DNA of 6,780 nucleotides from Streptosporangiaceae bacterium (lineage in GTDB: Bacteria > Actinomycetota > Actinomycetes > Streptosporangiales > Streptosporangiaceae). Positions 1 through 6,501 of this stretch are shown here, piece after piece. The notes under the pieces were generated by a model, which did not search any database, was not told the origin of the DNA, and worked only from the letters and a program-made list of their open reading frames with translations. The position numbers were made by a program, and so were the translations under genes. The stretch spans positions 1 through 6,780 of the forward strand of contig JASHYW010000421.1 of NCBI GenBank assembly GCA_030042885.1, read 5' to 3'. Within the stretch, counting starts at the first letter, position 1; every line of letters begins with the position of its first letter.

Positions 1-1
1 G

Positions 2-1708
2 CTGATCGGCGACTTCCGCTTCGCCTCGGGATTCGGCAAGACCCTGTCCCGGCTGGTCCGGCACGGCATCGGCGTGCACCACGCCGGGATGCTGCCCCGC
101 TACCGGCGGCTGGTGGAGACCTTGACCCAGGCCGGGCTGCTGAAGGTCATCTGCGGCACGGACACCCTCGGCGTGGGCATCAACGTGCCGATCCGCACCG
201 TGCTGTTCACCGCGTTGTCCAAGTTCGACGGGAGCAAGACCCGGCTGCTGCAGGCCCGGGAGTTCCACCAGATCGCCGGGCGGGCCGGGCGGGCCGGCTA
301 CGACACGGTCGGCCGGGTCGTGGTCCAGGCTCCTGAGCACGTGGTGGAGAACGAGCGGGCCCTGGCCAAGGCGGGCGACGACCCGAAGGCGCGGCGCAAG
401 GTGGTCCGCAAGAAGCCGCCAGAAGGTTTCGTGTCCTGGGGCAAGCCCACCTTCGAGCGCCTCGTGGCCGCCGATCCGGAGCCGCTGACCTCGAGCTTCA
501 AGGTCACCCACGCCATGGTACTGAACGTCATCGCCCGCCCGGGCGACGCCTTCGCCGCCATGCGCCACCTGCTGACCGACAATCACGAGGACCGCGCGGC
601 CCAGCGCAAGCACATCCACCGGGCCATCGAGATCTACCGCGCGCTGCTGGCCGGAGGCGTGGTGGAACGCCTGGATTCGCCCGATGAGGCGGGCCGCCTG
701 GCCCGCCTCACCGTGGACCTGCAGTTCGACTTCGCCCTCAACCAGCCGCTGTCGCCGTTCGCGCTGGCCGCCATCGAGCTGCTGGACCGTGATTCGCCCT
801 CCTACGCGCTGGACGTTCTGTCAGTGATCGAGTCGACGCTGGACGACCCTCGGCAGGTGCTGTCCGCGCAGCAGTTCAGGGCGCGCGGCGAGGCGGTCGC
901 CCAGATGAAGGCGGACGGCGTGGAGTATGAGGAGCGGCTGGAGCTGCTGGACGCGGTGACCTATCCCAAGCCGCTGGCCGACCTGCTCGACGGCGCGTAC
1001 GACATCTACCGCCGCGGTCATCCCTGGGTCTTGGATTATTCGGTGTCGCCGAAGTCGGTGATCCGTGACATGTATGAGCGGGCGCTGGAGTTCACCGAGT
1101 ACGTCGGCTTCTACGGGCTGTCCCGTTCCGAGGGGCTGGTGCTGCGCTACCTGGCCGACGCCTACAAGGCGCTGCGCCAGACGGTGCCCGACGAGGCGAA
1201 GACCGAAGAGCTGACCGATCTGATCGAATGGCTCGGCGAGATCGTGCGCCAGGTCGACTCCAGCCTGCTCGACGAGTGGGAGCGGCTCCGCGACCCGTCG
1301 GCGCCGGCCCCGGCCGACGCGGGCGCGCGGCCTGCCACGGTCACCACCAACATCCGGGCGTTCCGCGTCCTGGTGCGCAATGCCCTGTTCCACCGGGTCA
1401 AGCTGGCCGCACTCGGTCACTATGACGAGCTGGGCGCCCTGGACGCGGACAGCGGCTGGGACCGCGATGCGTGGGCTGACGCCCTTGAGGATTACTTCGA
1501 AGTCCACGACGAGATCGGCACCGGGCCGGACGCCCGCGGCCCTGGCTTGCTGATCATTGACGAGCGGCCCGGCCGCTGGGTCGTCCGCCAGATCTTCGAC
1601 GACCCGGCGGGCGACCACGACTGGGGTATCAGTGCCGTGGTCGAGCTGGCCGCCTCGGATGAGGCGGGCGCGGCCGTGCTGCGCATCACCGACGTCGGGC
1701 AGCTGTAG
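2..1708 (+). CDS. DEAD/DEAH-box helicase with C-terminal DUF3516 domain, 5'-truncated by window edge
   Basis: ATP-dependent superfamily 2 nucleic-acid helicase of the Ski2/Mtr4-like group; the exact substrate (RNA or DNA) in bacteria is not established. The reading frame is open from base 2, so the gene starts upstream; 568 codons are visible before the TAG stop. The visible part begins in the second RecA-like domain. HHAGMLPRYR lies at visible residues 26-35, motif V (CGTDTLGVGIN) at 51-61, and motif VI (HQIAGRAGRAGYD) at 89-101, with the arginines expected for ATP hydrolysis. The remaining 450 or so residues are a mostly helical, charged region typical of the DUF3516 extension of actinobacterial helicases. 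Motifs I-III (Walker A and DExH) are outside the window and cannot be checked. The C-terminus looks natural rather than broken. No partner gene follows: a relic-filled stretch lies downstream. Confidence in the helicase call is high; the DUF3516 assignment is from recall of the family. Confidence 0.92.
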   Translation: MIGDFRFASGFGKTLSRLVRHGIGVHHAGMLPRYRRLVETLTQAGLLKVICGTDTLGVGINVPIRTVLFTALSKFDGSKTRLLQAREFHQIAGRAGRAGYDTVGRVVVQAPEHVVENERALAKAGDDPKARRKVVRKKPPEGFVSWGKPTFERLVAADPEPLTSSFKVTHAMVLNVIARPGDAFAAMRHLLTDNHEDRAAQRKHIHRAIEIYRALLAGGVVERLDSPDEAGRLARLTVDLQFDFALNQPLSPFALAAIELLDRDSPSYALDVLSVIESTLDDPRQVLSAQQFRARGEAVAQMKADGVEYEERLELLDAVTYPKPLADLLDGAYDIYRRGHPWVLDYSVSPKSVIRDMYERALEFTEYVGFYGLSRSEGLVLRYLADAYKALRQTVPDEAKTEELTDLIEWLGEIVRQVDSSLLDEWERLRDPSAPAPADAGARPATVTTNIRAFRVLVRNALFHRVKLAALGHYDELGALDADSGWDRDAWADALEDYFEVHDEIGTGPDARGPGLLIIDERPGRWVVRQIFDDPAGDHDWGISAVVELAASDEAGAAVLRITDVGQL

Positions 1709-2030
1709 TTCGCATGTAGAGCGCGGCCACATCCGGCGGGGTGAGGGGAGTGATCGATACCGCGGGACCCCCGGCACGGGCGGCCATGCGCCGGCTGTCA
1801 GGCCCGAAGACGGCCAGCACCACCTCTGCCACGTCGCCCGGGAGAGCGAGGGTGCCCTCGTAGCCTCGATAGGTCTCCGACGGCGTCTCGTACATCGACA
1901 GCGTGATGCCGAAGGCCTGATCGAACTGCGCCACCATACCCGACACCTGCACCGACCGCCGGCTCGGACGCTGACCGCTACGACCGGGCCCGCCCCAGCT
2001 ATCCGGGCGCCCTGGTGGACCGGTATCGGG
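1709..2030. other. Gene-poor interval made of gene relics
   Basis: This 322-base stretch between the helicase stop and the next plausible start contains no intact gene. It is nearly filled by an S53 propeptide fragment on the minus strand and the beginning of a methyltransferase fragment on the plus strand, each annotated separately. The two meet around base 1962-1970. I found no tRNA, direct repeat, transposase piece or clear hairpin terminator in it. Any promoter for the downstream oxidoreductase pair should be here, but I could not identify one with confidence. Confidence 0.6.
1716..1961 (-). pseudogene. Relic of an S53 (kumamolisin/sedolisin) peptidase propeptide
   Basis: Read on the minus strand, 82 uninterrupted codons resemble the second half of the pro-kumamolisin activation domain, which folds and inhibits secreted acid serine-carboxyl peptidases before self-cleavage. 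Recognisable pieces in order are RRSVQVSGMVAQFDQAFG, then YETPSETYRGYEG, then LPGDVAEVVLAVFGPDSR, and finally TPPDVAALY, which in intact enzymes marks the start of the mature catalytic domain. Similarity stops there: the frame then runs antisense into the helicase end and terminates at 1686-1688. Neither the Glu-Asp-Ser catalytic domain nor the first half of the propeptide is present. Upstream, the frame continues as an open but unrelated antisense stretch of the next genes, so no genuine start is apparent. The fragment has kept its frame with no internal stop, suggesting a fairly recent loss. Assignment is by recognised family pattern, not by a search. Confidence 0.72.
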
Positions 2031-2038
2031 ATGGTTGA
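1970..2038 (+). pseudogene. Relic of a class I SAM-dependent methyltransferase N-terminus
   Basis: The plus-strand frame starting at 1970 encodes ADRYDRARPSYPGALVDR and then hits TGA at 2036-2038. The YDRARPxYPxxLVD pattern is very characteristic of the N-terminal helix of class I methyltransferases (Methyltransf_11/25-type), just before the SAM-binding glycine loop. That loop (usually a hydrophobic strand followed by GxGTG) is absent, so only about 22 codons survive. The left edge touches the opposite-strand S53 relic. The right edge overlaps the ATG proposed for the next gene (2031), which is in another frame. The fragment is short and could be coincidence, but the motif is specific. It is probably a remnant left by a deletion or by insertion of the oxidoreductase pair. 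Confidence 0.55.
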
Positions 2039-2600
2039 GAATGTGCTGGTGACGGTAGGGCCCGACCTGGCGCGTTCGCCGCGGCTGCGCGCCCCGGCGC
2101 GGGCGGCCGCGCGACGCTTCGCCGAGGTCGTCTGCCCGCCCGGGATGCTGGCGCACCACCGGACGGACCGGGTCCTGGCCGAGCTCGAGCAGCTGCTCGG
2201 CGCCCTGGCCCCGGCGGCCCGGAAGGGCCTGGTCGCCGCGTTCGTCGCTCTCGACCACGGGGCGCGGCTATACCCGCGGTCCCGCGGAAGGCGTTTCATC
2301 CTGCTCGACGACCAGGCCGCCGAGGCCTACATCCGGGCGCTGCTGAGCCGGGGCTTCGTGGCCGAACTGGTCCAGCGGATCAAGGGCCTGGTCGTGATGT
2401 GCTACTACGAGCTGCCCGTGGTGCAGCGGGAGATCGGCTACGACCCGGCACCCTACATAGCGGCCGTGTCGCGGCGCCGCCTGGAGTCCTACGGACCGCA
2501 GATCCGCGCGAGCGAGGCCGCGGTCACCTCGAAGCACGGCATGCAGGACTGCGAACAGCCGGGCGCGGGCTCCGGACCACCGGACGCGGGACAGCGATGA
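2031..2600 (+). CDS. Small soluble protein, likely partner (subunit-3-like / FAO N-terminal-like) of the adjacent GMC oxidoreductase
   Basis: A 189-residue, mostly helical protein with no signal peptide or membrane segment. IKGLVVMCYYE (117-127) followed by IGYDP (135-139) matches the pattern K-x-L-hydrophobic-YY...GY seen in gluconate 2-dehydrogenase subunit 3-like partners. The same pattern occurs in the N-terminal region of eukaryotic long-chain fatty alcohol oxidases, just ahead of their FAD domain. Its last codons overlap the start of the GMC gene in an ATGA arrangement, so the two are almost certainly co-translated; I infer a complex or a split enzyme. The tail after about residue 160 is Gly/Pro/Gln-rich and probably disordered. 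The start is uncertain: ATG at 2031 has no good ribosome binding site, and GTG at 2043 or 2049 is a fair alternative. Above 2031 the frame turns into low-complexity antisense sequence, so a much longer protein is unlikely. The biochemical role is not established. Confidence 0.72.
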   Translation: MVENVLVTVGPDLARSPRLRAPARAAARRFAEVVCPPGMLAHHRTDRVLAELEQLLGALAPAARKGLVAAFVALDHGARLYPRSRGRRFILLDDQAAEAYIRALLSRGFVAELVQRIKGLVVMCYYELPVVQREIGYDPAPYIAAVSRRRLESYGPQIRASEAAVTSKHGMQDCEQPGAGSGPPDAGQR

Positions 2601-4129
2601 GCGTGCCCAGCGGGCTCACCACGGCAACCTCGGTGGCGGGGGACGTGAGCGTGGAGTGCGGGGTGGTGATCGTCGGGTCGGGGGCCGGCGGGGCGACGAT
2701 GGCGGCCGAACTAGCCGAGGCGGGGGTCGACGTCGTGGTGATCGAAGAGGGCGGGTACCACCCGACCGAGTCGTTCACGCCCGACACCCTCAGGGCGCTG
2801 CGGACGCTGTACCGCGACGGGGGCGGCGGGATGACGATGGGTCGGCCGTCGGTGCTGTTCGCTGAGGGCCGGTGCGTGGGCGGGTCCACGGTGGTCAACG
2901 GGGGGATGTCCTGGCGGACCCCGGGCCGGGTGCTGGAGCGCTGGGCCAGGGACGAGGACGTGCGGGCGATCGGCGAGCAGGACATGGACCCCTACTTCGC
3001 CAGGGCCGAGGCACGCCATTCGGTCGGGCTGCAGGACCCGGAGACGATCGGGCGGGATTCGGAACTGCTGAAGGCGGCCGCCGAGGCCAGCGGCTGGTCG
3101 GTGGTGCCGAACCGGCGCAACCAGCTGCACTGCGCGGGCACGAACTGCTGTACCAGCGGCTGCCCGACGGGAGCAAAGCGGTCCATGCTGGTGACCAGCG
3201 TGCCGCGGGCACTGGCGCTGGGCGCCCGGCTGTTCGCCGACTGCCGGGTGGACCGGGTCACCCGCTCGGCGGGCGCGGCGACCGGGGTGACCGGGCATTT
3301 CATCCGGCCGGGCGGCGCCAGGGGGCCGAGGCTGACCGTGCGGGCTCCGGCCGTCATCGTGGCGGGCGGGGCGATCCAGACGCCGGCGCTTCTGGCCAGG
3401 TCGGGGCTGCGGTCGGCATCGGGACAGCTGGGCCGCAACCTGTCGATACACCCGAACGCCCACGTGACCGCCTTGTTCGACTTTGATGTCACCGGGTGGC
3501 GCGGCGTTCACCAGGCGTTCCAGGTCCGGGAGTTCACCTCCGAAGGGCTGATCCTGACCGCGACCAACCTGCCGCCGCCGATGCTGGCCGGCATGCTGCC
3601 GGCCTACGGCCGTGAGCTCGGGGAGCTGATGGCGGACTACAACCGGGTGGTGACCGCCGGGCCGCTGGTCACCGACTCAGGGGTGGGCCGGGTGCGCAAC
3701 GTCCCCGGCCTCGGCCCGCAGGTCTTCTACCGGCTCACCGACGCTACCGCGGCCCGGCTGGTGCGCGGCGTGGAACTGACCGCGGAGGCGCTGTTCGCGG
3801 CGGGGGCCCGGCGGATGCTGCTCCCCTTCGACGGGGCACCCGAGGTCCGCAGCCCCGGGCAGCTGCGGGACCTGCTGGCGCGGCCGGTGCCCAGGAGGTC
3901 GATCCAGATGTACTCGATCCACCTGATGGGCACCGCGCGGATGAGTGAGGACCCCCGGCGCGGCGTCACCGACAGCTTCGGGGCCTTCCACGGCGTGCCG
4001 GGGCTGGCCGTGGCCGACGCCAGCCTGTTCCCTGGCCCCATCGGCGTCAACCCGATGGAGACGGTCATCGCGCTGGCCATGCGCAACGCGCGGCGGCTGC
4101 TCGAGCGGCGGGACCGCTACGGCATCTGA
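2597..4129 (+). CDS. GMC-family FAD-dependent oxidoreductase (fatty alcohol oxidase / cholesterol oxidase-like)
   Basis: A 510-residue flavoprotein that should oxidise a primary or secondary alcohol to the carbonyl; the true substrate is unknown. The N-terminal Rossmann motif GSGAGG (27-32) and the acidic pair EE at 50-51 bind the ADP part of FAD. EGRCVGGSTVVNGG (about 92-107) is the conserved GMC flavin loop. The C-terminal block HLMGTARM contains His442, and GVNPMETV contains Asn485: the His/Asn active-site pair also used by cholesterol oxidase (many GMC enzymes have His/His). A cysteine cluster, Cys179, Cys184, Cys185 and Cys189 followed by PTGAK, matches the Cys-rich segment of the fatty alcohol oxidase branch rather than of glucose oxidase. 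There is no signal peptide, so it is predicted to be cytoplasmic. The start is ATG inside the ATGA overlap with the preceding gene; the ribosome binding site is poor, consistent with translational coupling. The length is complete for a core GMC protein. Substrate assignment is inference. Confidence 0.9.
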   Translation: MSVPSGLTTATSVAGDVSVECGVVIVGSGAGGATMAAELAEAGVDVVVIEEGGYHPTESFTPDTLRALRTLYRDGGGGMTMGRPSVLFAEGRCVGGSTVVNGGMSWRTPGRVLERWARDEDVRAIGEQDMDPYFARAEARHSVGLQDPETIGRDSELLKAAAEASGWSVVPNRRNQLHCAGTNCCTSGCPTGAKRSMLVTSVPRALALGARLFADCRVDRVTRSAGAATGVTGHFIRPGGARGPRLTVRAPAVIVAGGAIQTPALLARSGLRSASGQLGRNLSIHPNAHVTALFDFDVTGWRGVHQAFQVREFTSEGLILTATNLPPPMLAGMLPAYGRELGELMADYNRVVTAGPLVTDSGVGRVRNVPGLGPQVFYRLTDATAARLVRGVELTAEALFAAGARRMLLPFDGAPEVRSPGQLRDLLARPVPRRSIQMYSIHLMGTARMSEDPRRGVTDSFGAFHGVPGLAVADASLFPGPIGVNPMETVIALAMRNARRLLERRDRYGI

Positions 4130-4135
4130 CCTGGC

Positions 4136-4756
4136 CTACTGCCAGATGGCGACCGGGGTCCCCGGCACGTAGACGTAGCCCTCAACCGCGGCCGGGGGAA
4201 CGGCGGGCAGGTGCGAGCAGTCGATGTCGAACGTGTACTCCACGCCGGTGCCGACCCGGTGATAGGTGGGGTCGGGCGGCTGGACGATGCCGTAGTCGGT
4301 GAGCGACCGGTTGATGAAGTAGAACTGCCCGGGGTTGATCACGAAGCCGTCCGCGCCGCCGATGATCACCCAGGCCACGATCTCGCCTTCGGCCTGGTCA
4401 CCCTGGGTGTTGATCTGGGCGATGCGGGACCCCTCCGGGGTGGTGTACCAGGACAGCTGGCTCGGATTGGTGCTGTCGGTGGCCTTGAGCCTGGCTTCGG
4501 CCGGGGAATTAGGGACGGTCCGGACCCGGGCCGGGTGCCCGGGGTCGAACGGCTCGACGATGGCGACGAACCCGGATCCCGGGACCGCGGAGGCGGAGCT
4601 CGTGCCGGTGGCCGTGCTGGTCTGCCCGGCGGCTTGGGCGGTCGATGAGCTCGCGCCGCTGCTCGACGACGAGGAACTACTGCATCCGGCCGCCAGCACG
4701 ATGAGGGCGGCGACCATTGCCGCCCGCGCCAGGTACCGCTTCCGCCCACGGGCCAT
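4136..4756 (-). CDS. Secreted lipoprotein of unknown function with serine-rich linker
   Basis: A 206-residue protein with a classic lipoprotein signal: basic start (ARGRKRYLAR), hydrophobic stretch, then lipobox LAAGC with Cys25 as the lipidated residue. It should be anchored on the outer face of the cytoplasmic membrane. Cys25 is followed at once by eight serines and then a Ser/Thr/Ala/Gly-rich linker to about residue 60, a common spacer in actinobacterial lipoproteins. The folded part (about 62-206) has alternating hydrophobic/polar segments suggesting a beta-rich domain, including EIVAWVIIGGADGF and GVEYTFDIDCSH with Cys180, and ends in GTPVAIWQ. I do not recognise a family. The start is well supported by GGAGGTGA six bases upstream of ATG. 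It lies 59 bp after the MFS gene on the same strand and may be co-transcribed. It converges with the oxidoreductase, only 6 bp apart. A role as binding protein or envelope factor is speculation. Confidence 0.85.
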   Translation of the reverse strand: MARGRKRYLARAAMVAALIVLAAGCSSSSSSSSGASSSTAQAAGQTSTATGTSSASAVPGSGFVAIVEPFDPGHPARVRTVPNSPAEARLKATDSTNPSQLSWYTTPEGSRIAQINTQGDQAEGEIVAWVIIGGADGFVINPGQFYFINRSLTDYGIVQPPDPTYHRVGTGVEYTFDIDCSHLPAVPPAAVEGYVYVPGTPVAIWQ

Positions 4757-4762
4757 CCCGGG

Positions 4763-4770
4763 TCACCTCC
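4763..4770 (-). promoter_or_regulatory. Strong ribosome binding site of the lipoprotein gene
   Basis: The minus strand reads GGAGGTGA, complementary to the 16S rRNA 3' end, with six bases to the ATG at 4756-4754. It is the best Shine-Dalgarno sequence in the window and fixes the lipoprotein start. Confidence 0.8.
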
Positions 4771-4815
4771 ATGCACCCCCGACCTGGCGATGATGGTAGT
4801 GGTAATCGGCCCGCC

Positions 4816-6492
4816 TCAGTCCAGTTGCCCCGGGCTCGGCCCTTGAGGGTTGTCCCGCGCGACGTCGGCCGCCAGCCACGCGCCGGCGATGCGGCTGGCC
4901 TCCCGGTAGGTTTGGGCATGACTCAGCACTGCAGACAGGAAAGGCTCCTGGTTGAGCCGGTACACGGTCGCGTTGGAGTGCGCGATGACGGTCGCCGTGC
5001 GCCGAATGGAGTGCAGCAGCGCGATCTCCCCAACGCCCTCTCCGCGCACGCACCGGCGCAGGAAACGCCCGTCCTGCTGGACATCAAGCTCACCGGTGGC
5101 GATTGCGTAGTAGGCATCTCCAGGATCACCCTGGCGGATCAGCACGGTGCCAGCCGGCAGTTCCACCGGCGTGAGCGACGCAGCCAAAGCCTCGAGCGCG
5201 GGCCCTGGCAGTTCCGCGAACAAGGGAAGCGAACGCAACAGCCCGATCTCCACCACCGGTACCGGAGCCTCGGCATCCAGGTTAAACAACCCGCGGCCGC
5301 CGACCGCAGCGGCCAGCGGCAGCACAGCCGCGACGCCGAGCAGAGCGAGCCGACTGCCGCCCAGGTGCACCAGCAGCGGCACGAGCAGCGTGCCCAGCGC
5401 CCATCCTGCCGCCTGCAGCCCTTCGAGGATGCCGAAGACCTGGCCAATCAGCGGCGCCGGGACCGAGCGCTGCAAGAGAGTGCGGTTAGAGACGTCCAGC
5501 ACCGTATGACTGGCCCCGGCCACCGCCAGAAGCGCCACGGTGACGGCCAGGCCGACGTCGGACGCGAGCGCGGCCAAAGCGATGGACAGGAGCAGCGCCG
5601 CGGACACGATAGGTACGCCGAGGCGCCGGCCGATCAGCACGACGCTCACGGTGGCAGCGAGCACCGCGCCGATGCCGTAGGCGAAGTTGAGGTAACCAAC
5701 CCAGGCGTGGGAAAGGCCGAGCACACTAACGGCCAGGATGACGATCAGCAGGTCCAGTGCGCCTGCCACGGCGGCCTGCGCGGTCAGCAGGCCAAGCATG
5801 AGCCGGAGCCGTGGCCGGCTGGCCGTCAGCCGCAGGCTCTCGGTCAGGCCGGCCAGCACCGCCGCAGACCGCTCCGACGACGGCGCGAAGGTCGCCGCCG
5901 GCAGCCGGGCGACCAGCACCGTGGCGCCCAGGCCCAGACCGGCGCACACCACGAACACGGTGGCCACACCACCCAGCGCGATCAGCGCCCCGGCCATCAG
6001 CCCGGAGGTGGCAAAACCGGCCGCCTCCACCCAGCCCACCAGCACGTTGGCGGCCGTCAGCTGGTCCGGGGTGGCGGCCACCGACGGGATAAGCGCGGCC
6101 TGCGCGGGCCGAGTCCCCGTGACCGCGGCGGCGGCTATAACGGCGACCGCGTAGGCGGCCAGGGGTGCGCCGGCGAGGACCGCCGCGGCGGCCGCTGCCG
6201 TCCCCGCGGCCTGGGCCAGGTAGCCGCCGACCAGCAGGAACACCGGTGACCGCCGGTCCGCGATGGTCGCCATCAAGGGCGCCACCACGGCCGCGGGTAC
6301 CAGCTGGGCGATCGCCACGAGCCCGGCGACCGTGGTGCCGCCGTGGCTGTAGGCATACACCAGCATGCCCAGCCACACCGAGACCTCGATGAGAGTGAAC
6401 AGCGTGTAGGCCGCCTGGATGCGCACCAGGGCCCGGTTGCCCGCCAGCGCGTGGAACGTGCGCAGGCGGTGCCCGCGGGGAGTGCCACCCAC
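4816..6492 (-). CDS. MFS transporter (MFS_3 / exporter-like) with C-terminal cyclic-nucleotide-binding domain
   Basis: A 558-residue membrane protein. Residues about 20-400 contain some 12 hydrophobic segments. ADRRSP after helix 2 (D79, R80, R81) is the MFS motif A region. TRPAQAALIPSV (127-138) followed by a TPDQLTAANV segment is typical of the EntS/BacE-like MFS_3 exporters. Residues about 421-540 form a Crp/cAMP-receptor-type domain: LFAELPGPALEAL, then RQGDPGDAYYAIATGELDV, then the phosphate-binding cassette GEIALLHSIRRTATV. The Glu489 and Arg498 that hold the cyclic phosphate and ribose in CRP and PKA are both present, so ligand binding looks intact. The likely role is export or uptake of an unknown substrate, gated by a cyclic nucleotide on the cytoplasmic side. 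I chose GTG at 6492 because AGGAG lies just upstream. The frame stays open further upstream, but that part is a shadow of the preceding acyl-CoA synthetase gene. The substrate cannot be inferred. Confidence 0.9.
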   Translation of the reverse strand: MGGTPRGHRLRTFHALAGNRALVRIQAAYTLFTLIEVSVWLGMLVYAYSHGGTTVAGLVAIAQLVPAAVVAPLMATIADRRSPVFLLVGGYLAQAAGTAAAAAAVLAGAPLAAYAVAVIAAAAVTGTRPAQAALIPSVAATPDQLTAANVLVGWVEAAGFATSGLMAGALIALGGVATVFVVCAGLGLGATVLVARLPAATFAPSSERSAAVLAGLTESLRLTASRPRLRLMLGLLTAQAAVAGALDLLIVILAVSVLGLSHAWVGYLNFAYGIGAVLAATVSVVLIGRRLGVPIVSAALLLSIALAALASDVGLAVTVALLAVAGASHTVLDVSNRTLLQRSVPAPLIGQVFGILEGLQAAGWALGTLLVPLLVHLGGSRLALLGVAAVLPLAAAVGGRGLFNLDAEAPVPVVEIGLLRSLPLFAELPGPALEALAASLTPVELPAGTVLIRQGDPGDAYYAIATGELDVQQDGRFLRRCVRGEGVGEIALLHSIRRTATVIAHSNATVYRLNQEPFLSAVLSHAQTYREASRIAGAWLAADVARDNPQGPSPGQLD

Positions 6493-6496
6493 AGTT

Positions 6497-6501
6497 CTCC
6501 T
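6497..6501 (-). promoter_or_regulatory. Ribosome binding site of the MFS gene, overlapping the upstream stop codon
   Basis: The minus strand reads TAGGAGAACTGTG. AGGAG shares bases with the TAG stop of the acyl-CoA synthetase gene and sits four bases before the GTG start. The spacing is slightly short, but it is the only purine-rich site nearby. It decides the start and implies translational coupling. Confidence 0.65.

Noticed and set aside
1686..2258. Treating the whole 190-codon minus-strand frame containing the S53 piece as a gene
   Set aside because: Only the last third resembles a protein family. The upstream two thirds are antisense to the small oxidoreductase partner gene, and the end runs antisense into the helicase.
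821..2299. Long open frame of 492 codons on the minus strand
   Set aside because: Antisense shadow of the helicase and small-protein genes: Arg/Gly/His-rich, no domain pattern, and crosses the relic region in a different frame from the S53 fragment.
2399..2596. Starting the GMC oxidoreductase at the upstream ATG at 2399
   Set aside because: The extra 66 residues are Arg/Gly-rich shadow of the previous gene. The FAD motif normally lies near the N-terminus, and the ATGA overlap at 2597 is the natural start.
2031..4129. Whether the oxidoreductase pair is a biosynthetic cluster or a defence system
   Set aside because: No tailoring, carrier, regulator or effector gene accompanies it here, and both flanks are unrelated; the sequence supports only a stand-alone redox pair.
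4131..4145. Small inverted repeat CTGGC-ctact-GCCAG between the convergent genes
   Set aside because: A five-base stem is expected by chance in such GC-rich DNA, there is no T-run, and it overlaps the lipoprotein's last codons. It is too weak to call a terminator.
4717..6249. 510-codon open frame on the plus strand opposite the MFS gene
   Set aside because: Its translation is low-complexity Gln/Arg/His/Gly, while the minus strand encodes a clear 12-helix transporter plus cNMP domain. Such mirror frames are common at this GC content.
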